From NCBI GenBank assembly GCA_023055425.1, contig JALGPY010000007.1, positions 85,399,136-85,463,135 of the forward strand: a stretch of 64,000 nt of DNA, in the 5' to 3' direction. Positions 21,554-32,448 of the stretch are shown piece after piece. Each line of letters opens with the position of its first letter. The first letter of the stretch is position 1. The translations under genes and the position numbers were made by a program. This DNA comes from Linanthus parryae. Lineage: Eukaryota > Streptophyta > Magnoliopsida > Ericales > Polemoniaceae. The notes beneath the pieces are model-generated. The model ran no database searches. It saw nothing but the letters and a program-made list of their open reading frames with translations, and was not told where the DNA came from.

Positions 21554-24500
21554 CTAGAGCCAATCTGGCGCATCTCGTATGCCCATACTCCTAGTGTGCC
21601 CTTCATGCTTCCACTGCGTGAGAGGCTTTGTAAGCGGGTCTGACAGATTATCATCTGTAGGAATCTTGCATATCCGAACGTCTCCTCTATCGATAATATC
21701 TCGAATCAGATGGAACTTCCTGAGCACATGCTTGGACTTCTGGTGTGATCTGGGTTCCTTTGATTGCGCGATCGCCCCAGTGTTGTCACAGAATAACTCC
21801 ACTGGATCCGCAATGCTAGGGACCACACCAAGTTCAGAAACAAACTTTCTGATCCAAACAGCCTCCTTTGCTGCGCCATTTGCAGCAATGTACTCAGCCT
21901 CTGTTGTAGAATCAGCTACCGTCTCTTGCTTGGAACTCTTCCAGCTCACCGCTGCTCCATTCAGGCAAAACACATATCCCGACTGTGATCTAAAGTCATC
22001 TCTATCGGTTTGGAAGCTTGCATCGGTGTAACCCCTTACACGCAACTCTTCCTCACCGCCAAACATCAAGAAAGCATCCTTAGTTCTTCTCAAGTACTTT
22101 AGGATGTTCTTGACAGCAATCCAGTGACTCTCACCCGGATTGGATTGGTATCTGCTTGTCATACTCAAGGCATATGACACATCTGGTCTAGTACATAACA
22201 TGGCGTACATGATGGATCCTATGGCCGAGGCATAGGGAATCCTACTCATGCGTTCCTTCTCAATCTCATTGGAAGGACAACCACTCTTCGAAAGAGTAAT
22301 TCCATGTGACATGGGCAAGAATCCCTTCTTGGAATCTTGCATGTTGAACCGTTTCAACACCTTGTCAATATATGTACTTTGACTTAGGCCTAGCAACCTC
22401 TTAGATCTATCTCTATAGATCTTTATACCAAGTATATAGGCTGCTTCCCCTAAGTCTTTCATTGAGAAACACTTTCCTAGCCAATCTTTCACAGATTGTA
22501 GCATGGGAATGTCGTTTCCAATGAGTAGTATGTCATCCACATACAAGACCAGAAAAGCTACAGAACTCCCACTAACCTTCTTGTAGACACAAGACTCATC
22601 TTCGTTTCTGATGAAGCCAAACTCTTTGACCACTTCATCAAAACGTCGATTCCAACTCCTAGAAGCTTGCTTCAACCCATAAATGGATCGTTGCAGCTTA
22701 CAGACTTTGTTGGCTTGCTTTGGATCCTCAAAACCCTCCGGCTGTATCATATACACGTCCTCGAGGAGATTCCCATAAAGGAATGCTGTTTTGACATCCA
22801 TCTGCCAAATCTCATAGTCGTAGTATGCTGCAATCGCAAGTAGGATTCGGATGGATTTGGTCATTGCGACTGGTGAAAAGGTTTCATCATAGTCAATACC
22901 ATGAATCTGTCTGAATCCTTTAGCCACCAATCGGCCCTTATAGGTAATCACATTACCATCCATGTCGATCTTCTTCTTGAAGACCCACTTGCACCCTATG
23001 GGTCGCGCCCCATCAGGTGGTTCCACCAAAGTCCATACTTTGTTGGTATACATGGATTCCATCTCGGATCTCATGGCCTCAAGCCACTTCTGCGAGTCTG
23101 GGCCATTCATGGCCTCCTCATAGGTAGTAGGCTCATCATCTATGAGCATCGTGTCACCGGAATCAGTTACGAGAAGTCCATACCTCTCGGGTTCCTGGCG
23201 CACTCTACTAGATCTACGAAGCTCTTGTGTTACCTGAACAGGTGGATCCACAATTGCTTGTGATTCCCGTTCATGTTCCATAATCGGTTCTGTGATTTGT
23301 GGTTCTTGAACTTCTTCAAGTTCTACATTCCTCCCACTTGCTTCTTTAGAGACAAACTCTCTTTCTAGAAACACGCCGGTCCGAGCAACAAACACTTTGT
23401 TCTCGGTTGGATTGTAGAAGTAGTATCCCTTAGTTTCCTTAGGGTACCCCACAAATTTACACTTATCCGATTTAGGCCCTAGCTTGTCTGATTGTAAACG
23501 TTTTACATAGACATCGCAGCCCCAAATCCTCATGAACGACAGTGTGGGACGCCTCCCACTCCACATCTCATATGGTGTCTTCATGACTGATTTAGATGGA
23601 ACACGGTTAATGGTAAAAGCTGCACTTAATAGAGCGTAGCCCCAAAACGATAATGGAAGATCGGTTTGACACATCATAGATCGAACCATATCCAATAGGG
23701 TTCGATTCCTCCTCTCAGACACGCCATTCCATTGTGGCGTTCCGGGTGGAGTGAGTTGGGACACGATCCCACACTCTCTAAGATAGTCGTCAAACTCTTG
23801 GCTCAAGTATTCTCCTCCACGATCCGATCGTAAAGCCTTGATACTTTTGCCAAGTTGCTTCTCTACTTCATTCTTGAATTCCTTGAACACTTCAAAGGAT
23901 TCGGATTTTGCCCTCATAAGGTACACAAATCCATATCTACTGTAATCATCAGTAAACGTAATGAAGTAGACATAACCACCCCTGGCAGGCGTGGCAAATG
24001 GCCCACACACATCGGTATGTATGAGCGCCAATTGCTCACTAGTCCTTTCACCTTTCTTATTGAAAGGGGACTTTGTCATTTTTCCCAATAAACAAGCTTC
24101 ACATGTCTCATATGATTCAAAATCAAATGAGTCTAGCAATCCATCCTTATGGAGTCTAGATACACGTTTCTCATTTATATGGCCTAAACGACAATGCCAT
24201 AAATAAGCAGGATTTAAATCATTTATTTTAATCCGCTTGGTATTAATGTTGTAGACAGGATTACTTAGATCAAGGACATAAAGTCCATTAAATAATTGCG
24301 CACTAAAATAGTGAATATTATTCAAATAAAAGGAACAACAATTGTTCTTTATTGAAATAATAAAACCTTCCTTGTCCAAACAAGAAATAGAAATAATGTT
24401 TCTGCTCATAGCAGGCACAAAATAGCAATTATTTAATTCTAAAACTAATCCTGAAGGCAGAGATAGCTCGCAAACGCCTATGGCCAACGCAGCAACCTTT

Positions 24501-25504
24501 GCTCCATTCCCAACGCGCAGATCTACCTCCCCTTTAGCCAATCTTTTACTTCTCTTTAGATCCTGCATATTTCGACAAATATGAGATCCACATCCAGTAT
24601 CTAATACCCATGATGTAGAGACAGTTAAATTGACATCTACAACAAAAATACCTGGTGGTGGTGGAATCACTATTCCAAGCCTCTTGTCCTCCAGATATTT
24701 TGGGCAGTTCCTCCTCCAGTGTCCAGGTTGACTACAGTAGTGACATTCACCCTTAGTCACGACCTTGGCAATCCCACCAACAGGCTTAAGGGCTTGTTCC
24801 TTGGACTTAGCAACTGACTTGCCTTTGCCCTTGGAGGAAGAGGCAAACTTTTTACCTTTTCCTTTATGCACCATCATAATGGCCTTGCCCTTACCCTTGT
24901 TGATGCTCTGTTCAGCCGTCCTCAACATGTTGAGCAAATCTGGCAGTGGTTTAACGATCTCGTTCATGTTATAGTTCATAATGAACTGTCCATAACTTTC
25001 GGGCAACGATTGCAACACGAGATCCGTTGCCAACTCTTGGCCGACCGGGAACCCAAGCCGGGCGAGATTCTCCAAGTACCCGATCATTCGGAGTACATGG
25101 GGTCCCACCGGGTTCCCTTCTGCCAGATGACATTTGAACAGTGCCTTTGAGACCTCATACCTCTCTACCCTCGCCTGCTCTTGGAAGAGCTGCTTTAGAT
25201 GTTCGATCATATCGACAGCATTCATGTTCTCATGTTGCTTCTGAAGCTCAGAGGTCATGGTGCAAAGCATTAGGCAGGCCGCATCATTAGCATCATCAAC
25301 ATGCTTTTGATACGCCTTTAAGGCAGCAGGTGTCTGATTGTCTGGACCTTCTGGAACTTGCTCCTCTATTGCGTACAGCTTCTTTTCTTGCTTGAGAACA
25401 ATTCTCAAGTTTCTGTACCAATTGAGAAAGTTGGTTCCTGAGAGCTTGTCCTTCTCAAGGACAGATCGTAGGGAATGTTGTGAACTCGATGAGTTGTTTG
25501 CCAT
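21554..25504 (-). CDS. Angela-A gag-pol polyprotein, intact
   Basis: This single 1316-codon frame encodes all proteins needed for copying and integration. Gag spans residues 1 to about 290 with zinc knuckle CHYCSQPGHWRRNC (254-267) after Lys/Gly-rich basic repeats. Protease has DTG at 302-304. The integrase zinc region is LWHCRLGH...CEAC (435-471), and its catalytic residues are D498, D561 and E597 (35 residues between the last two). RT spans about 800-1050 with YVDD at 988-991. RNase H carries YTDASF, DSTTEAEYIAA and FCDNTGAIA near the C-terminus. The start ATG follows a long leader, and the stop TAG lies 3 bases from the PPT. I see no frameshift and no lost catalytic residue. Gag and pol share one frame, so how the excess of Gag is made is not shown. 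Confidence 0.95.
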   Translation of the reverse strand: MANNSSSSQHSLRSVLEKDKLSGTNFLNWYRNLRIVLKQEKKLYAIEEQVPEGPDNQTPAALKAYQKHVDDANDAACLMLCTMTSELQKQHENMNAVDMIEHLKQLFQEQARVERYEVSKALFKCHLAEGNPVGPHVLRMIGYLENLARLGFPVGQELATDLVLQSLPESYGQFIMNYNMNEIVKPLPDLLNMLRTAEQSINKGKGKAIMMVHKGKGKKFASSSKGKGKSVAKSKEQALKPVGGIAKVVTKGECHYCSQPGHWRRNCPKYLEDKRLGIVIPPPPGIFVVDVNLTVSTSWVLDTGCGSHICRNMQDLKRSKRLAKGEVDLRVGNGAKVAALAIGVCELSLPSGLVLELNNCYFVPAMSRNIISISCLDKEGFIISIKNNCCSFYLNNIHYFSAQLFNGLYVLDLSNPVYNINTKRIKINDLNPAYLWHCRLGHINEKRVSRLHKDGLLDSFDFESYETCEACLLGKMTKSPFNKKGERTSEQLALIHTDVCGPFATPARGGYVYFITFTDDYSRYGFVYLMRAKSESFEVFKEFKNEVEKQLGKSIKALRSDRGGEYLSQEFDDYLRECGIVSQLTPPGTPQWNGVSERRNRTLLDMVRSMMCQTDLPLSFWGYALLSAAFTINRVPSKSVMKTPYEMWSGRRPTLSFMRIWGCDVYVKRLQSDKLGPKSDKCKFVGYPKETKGYYFYNPTENKVFVARTGVFLEREFVSKEASGRNVELEEVQEPQITEPIMEHERESQAIVDPPVQVTQELRRSSRVRQEPERYGLLVTDSGDTMLIDDEPTTYEEAMNGPDSQKWLEAMRSEMESMYTNKVWTLVEPPDGARPIGCKWVFKKKIDMDGNVITYKGRLVAKGFRQIHGIDYDETFSPVAMTKSIRILLAIAAYYDYEIWQMDVKTAFLYGNLLEDVYMIQPEGFEDPKQANKVCKLQRSIYGLKQASRSWNRRFDEVVKEFGFIRNEDESCVYKKVSGSSVAFLVLYVDDILLIGNDIPMLQSVKDWLGKCFSMKDLGEAAYILGIKIYRDRSKRLLGLSQSTYIDKVLKRFNMQDSKKGFLPMSHGITLSKSGCPSNEIEKERMSRIPYASAIGSIMYAMLCTRPDVSYALSMTSRYQSNPGESHWIAVKNILKYLRRTKDAFLMFGGEEELRVRGYTDASFQTDRDDFRSQSGYVFCLNGAAVSWKSSKQETVADSTTEAEYIAANGAAKEAVWIRKFVSELGVVPSIADPVELFCDNTGAIAQSKEPRSHQKSKHVLRKFHLIRDIIDRGDVRICKIPTDDNLSDPLTKPLTQWKHEGHTRSMGIRDAPDWL

Positions 25505-27181
25505 TTGGAATTCTACAAAAGGAAAATACGCAAGTTTTAGTATTTGTGAATTTTTTTTGACTATATTTAATAATGGCTAGTTTATTAAATATAGCTCCCA
25601 CTATTTTTTTTACGGATTAATAACCCTCAAGATATTAATGCGGAAAATATCCTTATATTTTCTAGTGGGCCAAGATCCATCTTTTTCATCTCCTTATGAG
25701 CTTGCTTTGGCAAGTCACCCATAATTCGATTACTTCTTAGGTAGGAACAATTCCAATTGCATCCCATATGCAACTCTTGGTTCAATCGGGCAAATAACTC
25801 CTTATTTATCCATCCACATGGATAATCCCAATTGATTGCCTCTAGGTTTCTTAATCAAATTAATAGCCTAGTTGTGTTCAACCTCTTATCTAAACAATTG
25901 CACATTGTTACGTGCCATCGCATTCCATCATTATGAACCAAGTCGCCATGCTTTGGCACGCACGAACTTGATAAATAATGATGATAATGAGTGTTTAAAT
26001 AACGAGAAGGCAAGAACACAATATTTTAAAATTTGAGGGATTTTTCTTCAATTTTAATTATTTTGTTGATCAATATCAACTAATCTATCTATTTGAGTTT
26101 GGGCACAACTCCAAATAATAGATCCGGGTTGTCTAATTATCTTATTATCCTAATTGCATGCATCATCCATACACCAACCACACAAATAATAAGACAATAA
26201 ATAAACAACCACAAAACAGAAATTAAACGTGATGTGGATATGGCCTTTTCTAGACTAAGATAATTCCAAGCCAATGGAATTATCTATGGACCCTAAACAA
26301 ACACACATCTTCATGCGTCTTGATCTTTTGGTCCATCCTTCATAGTCATGTGGAATGCTCCATGCTCCATGCTCCATCTTTTGTGGCTTCTTTGGCTTTG
26401 GGCTTCTTTTCTTCAATCTTGGCTAACAATCTACTTTATCTAGCACTAGCTAATATCTATACTAAATAAAATAAATCTCACAAGTTGAGAAAAAAAATGG
26501 CACGCAGGCCATAAAACCCTAATTAATTATTACAATTAATTGATCGGCTCGCAGGCCGTAAAACCAAACCACAAAATTAAACATCCACATCAAACCACAT
26601 CCTAAGGCCATATCCAATCACCATGCGATTTGCACATAAACAGTTAAAATCCAATTTTAACGCGCTTGGTCAATTTTAATTGATTTTAGGATTTCTAGGG
26701 TTAAAACGGTCCATGGGCCCAACAATCCAATTGCCCGGGCCCAAATAAGTGAACCATAAAGCCCTAGGGCCGGCCCGGCCCAAAACCCGCAAGCTAGGCC
26801 CGCGGGTTAGGGCCGCCCGGCCCCTTAGGGCGCCAAGCTTGGGCGGCAAGCAAGGGGGGCGGCTCCCTAGGGGGCCGAACCTCCTTGTGGAGGTTGTTTC
26901 CAAAACAACCTCCTTGCTTGGAGCCCAAGTTTGGTTGTTTCCTTGTTGTGGGAGAACTCCTTCTTCCCCAAGGATGCCCAAACCCTAGATCTAAGATCCT
27001 AAAATTTCTCAAACTCACCAATTCATGCATCCAATGCAATAATTGGGTCTTGTTATGATTAATTCTTTGACAAATTGCATCCAATGCTTGATTTGTCTTG
27101 TTTTACGCGATAAACAACAAATTAAGGTGTAAAACAACAAGAATGTAACACATAAACTACGTTTATGCTCTATGACCTGTG
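25505..27181 (-). other. Angela-A leader (5' UTR) with GC-rich structured block
   Basis: A 1.68-kb leader lies between the primer site and the gag ATG, as in BARE/Angela elements. A GC-rich, strongly self-complementary block at about 26715-26985 includes GGGCCGGCCCGGCCC and contrasts with the AT-rich surroundings. Short frames here (such as 26676-26981) are not supported as genes; they may act as upstream ORFs. Confidence 0.7.
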
Positions 27182-27193
27182 GCTCTGATACCA
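27182..27193 (-). other. Primer binding site of Angela-A
   Basis: The minus strand reads TGGTATCAGAGC one base after the 5' LTR end CCCTACA, complementary to initiator tRNA-Met. Confidence 0.95.
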
Positions 27194-27194
27194 C

Positions 27195-28625
27195 TGTAGG
27201 GTTTTGATTCATGGATCGCGCAAACGGAAGCATAATCAAATAAACAACCATGCAAAACCCTCCAAGGATCACAAGTCTAGATGCATAACGATAGTGAAGG
27301 TAAGAAATCATAAACACACCTTTGGGTTCTCCTTGATGACTTCAAACGCGAATAGTGTCACGTTCTCTATAGTTGATCCACGCCTAGAGTTGTTCCTAGA
27401 TCTCCAATCACCTTGGTGCTAGCCCGGATTGAAAGGAGGGTGAAGAAATCACGCAAAACGAGACACCAAAAAGGGGTTCGGCACCCTTTGTGGCGTCGGG
27501 GACAAGGGGCGGCGGCAATAGGGGGCGGCGTCCCTCTTTGCTTGCTCTCTCTCTCCTTTGTTCTCTCCTACTCTTGTTATGTTCTCTCTTAGAGCATAAG
27601 TGTGTAGGGAAGGAAGGAGGAGGGTCCTTTATATAGTCCAACAACTCCTTGTCAACTACCTAAAGGACTTATTCTAGTCCTACTAGAATTCAATTTAGTC
27701 CCTTCCTTGCAAATTAGTCCCTACTAAGTTTGCAAGGGTTTGCAAAGTGATCCTTCTAATTAATTAATCTAATTAATTAATTCCATAATCTAGTACAACT
27801 CTATATAGCGTGTGACCCCATAGGTTCTATCTAGTTGGTAGCAACTCTTTGCTAATATGGAGCGGTTTCTAGCAAAACATCCATTCTAGCCAACTAATAG
27901 AATAGTCATCTAGACAACCTTGTACAAGTAATTGTCTCATCCCTTTGCCTCCATATCCGGATTGGACACGAGACATACAAGTCACACTCGTATATCCAAT
28001 CCCTAGTTCCTCGATCCATGGAATAGCCTTATTCGTGCAAATAACATCAATATCCCATATATTGATTTATTTGAGTCTGGCCAGACATTCTATAAGCACT
28101 ATCCTCGAGTGGCCTTGGATATTTGCTCCCGTTATGTGGGAGGGGCAAATCCTCTCTACGTCCACTACGATCTCTAAGCTTGCTTCTCATTGTATCCAGT
28201 ACACGCCTTTATAACTACCCAGTTACGGTGTAGCGTTTAACGCTACCAAGATCACAATGATCCACAACTAGAATATCTAGTGACTTCAAGTCTAAGGATG
28301 ACAATACCATTGTACCCGAGAAGCACTTGTGACTCAACATAACGTGTATGTAGCCTTCTCGGTAATGGGTCAATCCAGTGCAACATTCCGTAATGCACAC
28401 CTATGTGTTGGATCGTGATATCTCCATATCAATCCAACCCCATACTAGTCTATAGATGATTGTCCCATTTAATCATTATACTTGACTAGGGATATTTAAG
28501 ATAAACAACACGATTGTAAATCTAAGGACTTCATTATATTAAATATCCAATAAATAATAAATGAATTTCTAGCCAATTACAAATTCATACTAAACTAGAT
28601 TGCCTCTAGGGCATCTATTCCAACA
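27195..28625 (-). repeat. Angela-A 5' LTR
   Basis: A 1431-bp LTR with the same ends and length as the 3' LTR. It drives transcription leftwards. Confidence 0.95.
27627..27636 (-). promoter_or_regulatory. TATA box of the Angela-A 5' LTR
   Basis: CTATATAAAG on the minus strand is conserved at the same place in all five Angela-type LTRs of the window (4368, 20541, 27627, 40017, 47130). Transcription would start roughly 30 bp to the left. Confidence 0.75.
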
Positions 28626-28630
28626 TAATC

Positions 28631-30765
28631 GATGTATGATTGAGAGATATTCAAATTTGACCAATAAGTGAGCGGTATGCTACTATTGATAATCGTGGCT
28701 CGTGAACTAGGTAATCACGGCCAAATTTGGTAGTCGTGATTGGGACGGTACTTTCTCATTTCACAATTGAATTTGGATATTCTTCTTTCAGATTCTTATT
28801 TTGGATTATCATTTTTCATACGATACTTCAAAATAGAATATTTCGAAAGCAAATAAGAATTCATATAAAGCAATTAGTATTTCACAATTAACGCACGCGA
28901 TACACGAACGAATGAAAGGCATACAACGCTAGGCATATTAACTTACCTCATGTTGAAACGACAAATAGCTCGAATGTTCCTCATGGATAGATGTAGCCCT
29001 CTTCAACTCGTCGCCGATACGTCTATACCTCCTAATCAATACACCTATACACGTCGGACTACTTATTATTATCGTATCAGTAATTATTATTCTTCCACAA
29101 ATCGGTTAGCTAGGTGATTTAGTAAAGAAGACTCTTTTACCTAGTCATAAAATTGTATTTAATTTATACATTCATTTTCAAATAAAAATATTTAGGCAAC
29201 TTATATTATGTAAATAAGTGATTATAGTTAGTAAAGAAACATTTGTTAACAATTCGGAAACAAAAACTGCAATTTCGTATTTTTCATTCGATATAACTGA
29301 TATTAAAACACACTTACCTCCCCCCATGATTTTAGAAAATACATTCGGCACCCCACATGTTATTTTGTCAAACTAATATGATGCACTTATTCCCTTAGGT
29401 AAATTACACCTAGCTCCCCCAAAATTTTTATATCATTCATAAACCACCCCCAAGTTTAATGTAATGATACTTTATTAATTAACAAGTGTTTAGGTAAAAG
29501 TCACATGCAACCCTAATTTAATGTAATGACACTTTATTAACTAACAAGAGTTTTGGTAAAAATCATATACAACCACTAATTTTAATGTAATGACACTTTA
29601 TTAGTTAACACGAGTTTTCGTAAAAGTCATATGCAAAGCCCTTTTGGTTATGCTTAAAGACAACATGAACCCCCTCCACTCACAAGCCATATTAATTAAA
29701 AGACAATATATCCCCCAAAAGTTTCCAACAAGGACACTAACTTCCCTCATGTGTCTTACACCTAACTTGTGTAAAAGACACTTTAACCCCCCAAAGTTTT
29801 TGAAACAACACTTTTCCCCTTACACCTAATTTATGAAAAAGACACTTTTACCCCCTTACATGAACTATCAAATTGTTCAATCTAAACGTAGATTCAAGCC
29901 TCAAGTTATGATATTGATTAACGAAAACGTAAAATTAGGTGATTTAGAGTTTACCAAGCCAAAAACCGTGAAAAACGGTCGAGAAACGAGGCCGTTCAAG
30001 TTTGTCGTCGATGGTGGTCGCGGTGGAGTTCCTCACCGGTGACTTCGGTGACCTTGGCTGCGTTTGAGTGGCTCTATGGGGGTCCTTGGAGGTTCAGGAT
30101 CACGGAGGAACAACCGGTGAGGGATGCGTATCACCGGTGGCTCGGAGGTGGAGCTTGTTGCCGCCGTTAATGGTGGCGGTGGTGGTGAGGGTCGTGGCCT
30201 ATGCCGCCGTTGTTTCCTTCTCGTCTCGGTAGAGGTTGATAGAGAGGTTAAGGGAGGTGGAGATAATGAGCATGTTGTGACTTGGAAAAAAAGCAAGAGG
30301 AATGGTGGTGGGTGTGGTGTTGCCATGGGTGGTGATGGAGGGTTGGTGATGGTGATGTTTGTTGTTGTTGGTCTTAGGTTAAATAGGAAGGTAGCGGAGA
30401 ATTATGGGGATGAATCTGATTGTGAGGAGGGTTACGTGGGAGAAATGAGAAGGCGGGATGAACTACCCATGTGAGGGGTTTACATGGAGGGAGGAGGAGA
30501 AAAACAAGCGGAGTGTTGAGTTTCTTCTGGAGTTGTACGTGGAGGGTGGAAAATGAGTTGGGTGAAAATAATTGCATCCTTTAACTTGAAGAAAAGACAA
30601 CTACAACCCCATAGTTTCCACAAACTCAATATTTTACTCCCATGCTAATATTTAGATAACTAGTTTATCTTTTCTGAAACTACAACTACCTCCCGCTTGT
30701 CATATGATTCTAAATTTTACGAATATACATCAAATTATCTAGTATAATAAAAATGCGGTATTACA
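28631..30765 (-). repeat. E1 5' LTR, proximal part
   Basis: The LTR resumes after the TAATC duplication and parallels 16580-18693. It includes the 64-bp triplicate and the GC-rich block (about 29980-30570). It ends GGTATTACA against the target duplication TTACC. Confidence 0.88.
29451..29640. repeat. Three ~64-bp tandem repeats, second LTR copy
   Basis: Same triplicate as 17397-17588, with substitutions, so it predates the E1 insertion. Confidence 0.78.
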
Positions 30766-30770
30766 TTACC

Positions 30771-31420
30771 CCGAATGCGCACTTCATAGGGTTCATCTTC
30801 AGTTGGAATATTCTGCACCTTTCAAATACCTTGTTCAAATCCTTCAAGTGTTCTTCCTTCTGCCTTGATTTGATGACCAGATCATCCACGTAGAATTCAA
30901 CCTCTTGATGCATCATATCATGAAAGAGTTCCATCATCACACGTTGGTAGGTCACGCCTGCATTCTTCAAGCCAAATGTCATAACCGTGTAGTGGAACAC
31001 TCCCACAGGTGTGATGAAAGTTGTCTTCTTTGCGTCTTCAGGGGCCATATTGATACGATTTTAGCCACTGAATCCATCCATGAAGCTAAAAATATGATGG
31101 CCCGCAGTAGAATCGATCAGCAAATATATATTTGGCAATGGGAAATCATCCTTTCGGAAGAACCGGTTCAGATCCCTGAAATCAACACATACACGAAGGA
31201 TTCCATTATTCTTCACAACAAGCACAATGTTGGCAAGCTAGGTGGGATGATTATTGGGCTCGATGAACTTTGCATTCAGCAGTTTGACTATCTCCTCCTT
31301 TTATCTTGACATTGATCTATAGGCGAAAGTTTCTCGCGCTCTGCTTTACTGGTTTCGATCCCAGAATAACATCTAGTCTATGCATAGTGACCCTTGTACA
31401 AGCCTGGAATTTCATCATAA
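30771..31420 (-). pseudogene. Tat reverse transcriptase, fingers and palm
   Basis: The minus strand encodes an RT core with INMAPEDAKKTTFITPVG, FGLKNAGVTYQRVM and the catalytic motif in EFYVDDLVIKS, then PMKCAFG. It ends at the E1 insertion site and its thumb continues at 5568. Upstream, RVCVDFRDLNR and FPLPNI are visible with in-frame stops (one just before NRINMAPED, another in the NNHPT segment). The catalytic YVDD is intact but the gene is broken. Confidence 0.85.
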
Positions 31421-32055
31421 TCTCATGCGAAAATATCCTTGTATTCTTTTAGCAACTTCAGCAAACCTTGCTCTTCCTCGACATCGAGATCTGCGCTCAG
31501 GAAGAGTGGTTTTTTCTTCTCTTCTGTTGGGCTCAAGAATACTTCCTTCAATTCCTGCTTCTGGGGTTTTGGACGATCTTCCATGCATTCAGGAGCTTCT
31601 TTCAACTCCTCCAATGGTACCTTCTCCTTATCCATGTTCCGGCTTCTGTCATCTCGCAAATTTGCTCTGGGAAATATTCAATGGGAGGGGTCGAAGATGA
31701 CCCCGCGCTCCTTCAGATGCGATAGCACTTCTTCCCATTGGCATAGAAACTGCCCACTTCTTTAACTTCATCATTATGTTTGACCTTCTTCAGGGTGTAA
31801 GCATTCTTCTTTTGGTAGGCTAACTTTGGTGCTTTCTCTTGCGCACGCTGCTTCTCCTTCTGGGCTTCTCACATCACCATTACTCCTGCTGGTGATTGGT
31901 TCTTGATTTCCTCCCACTTGGGCAAAGGGAGTTGGCTGAAATGGTGCTGGAGTTGCCTCATCTTCCATTTCTGTGAACCAAACCGCCTCAGACAAGTGCG
32001 CTTCATCCAAGATGAAAGGGTTCACTGAGGCTGGTATTTCCACTACTCTGTCTTT
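31421..32055 (-). pseudogene. Tat pol linker between protease and RT
   Basis: Two frames carry low-complexity charged sequence, EELKEAPECMEDRPKPQKQ followed by LLKLLKEYKDIFA. The latter is the standard entry into Gypsy RT (KEYKDIFAW). Frames change at about 31660-31770. No catalytic motif is expected here. Confidence 0.65.
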
Positions 32056-32448
32056 CTAGATGGATTTCATTACTTGGTGAGCCGTGGAAGGTACAACATC
32101 GAAGCGATGAATCCATGCACGGCCGATAATCATGTGGTTTGTGGTGCTCGCGTTTATTACGTGAAATTTGGCAATGCGCTTGATTCTACCAATCTGGATT
32201 CCTAGACGAATCCGACCAACAATCATTCGCGAGTCGCTCCCGAAGCCCATCAAAGGCGATGGCCGCTTGACAATCTTGCTCTTTGGGATACCAGCCAACT
32301 CAAGAATGAGTGGTATCACATTTACTACAATTCCTCCGTTGACGAAATCCCTCTGGAACTCGACCCCATTGACTACTGCTGTCACATACTGTGGTCTTCG
32401 GTGGTTGGCATCTGTCTTCTTATCTTCTTGCGCAAAGGTCATTTCCAA
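32056..32448 (-). pseudogene. Tat protease, catalytic Asp replaced
   Basis: The frame shows Tat-type retropepsin layout: TAVVNGVEFQRDFVNGGIVVNVIP, a middle RPSPLMGFGSD and the closing NHMIIGRAWIH. The family has Asp in the first motif (V/I-D-G-G); here the codon reads Asn (FVNGG). A G-to-A change explains it and would abolish catalysis. It lies between gag and the pol linker as expected. Confidence 0.75.

Larger units (their letters stand above)
20109..28625 (-). mobile_element. Angela-A: intact Angela-type Copia retrotransposon
   Basis: The 8517-bp element has two 1431-bp LTRs at a constant offset of 7086 bp. I found no difference between them in the parts compared, and their short reading frames translate identically. 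The perfect target duplication TAATC lies at 20104-20108 and 28626-28630. Primer site, PPT, TATA box and a single uninterrupted gag-pol of 1316 codons are all present. It is inserted in the E1 5' LTR, and the empty site is visible in the sister LTR around 16572. It looks very recent and may be competent. The Angela (BARE-like) assignment rests on the gag sequence WYRNLRIVLKQE and the long leader. Confidence 0.95.
5574..30765 (-). mobile_element. E1: non-autonomous Gypsy-like element with ~3.1 kb LTRs and 420-bp interior
   Basis: The element runs from TGCAACACC to GGTATTACA on the plus strand and is flanked by TTACC duplications (5569-5573 and 30766-30770). After subtracting nested insertions the LTRs are about 3084 bp (left) and 3130 bp (right). 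The interior is 18694-19113. On the minus strand the LTR begins TGTAATACC, the PPT is AAGGGGGGAAAA and the primer site is TGGTACCAGAGC. There is no gag or pol. LTR start and PPT resemble Tekay/Del chromoviruses, so I infer a LARD-like derivative mobilised by such an element. It split the Tat RT gene. Confidence 0.88.

Noticed and set aside
26676..27084. Overlapping Pro/Gly/Arg-rich frames in the Angela-A leader
   Set aside because: High GC content removes stops on both strands; no motif, and not kept in Angela-B. At most upstream ORFs.
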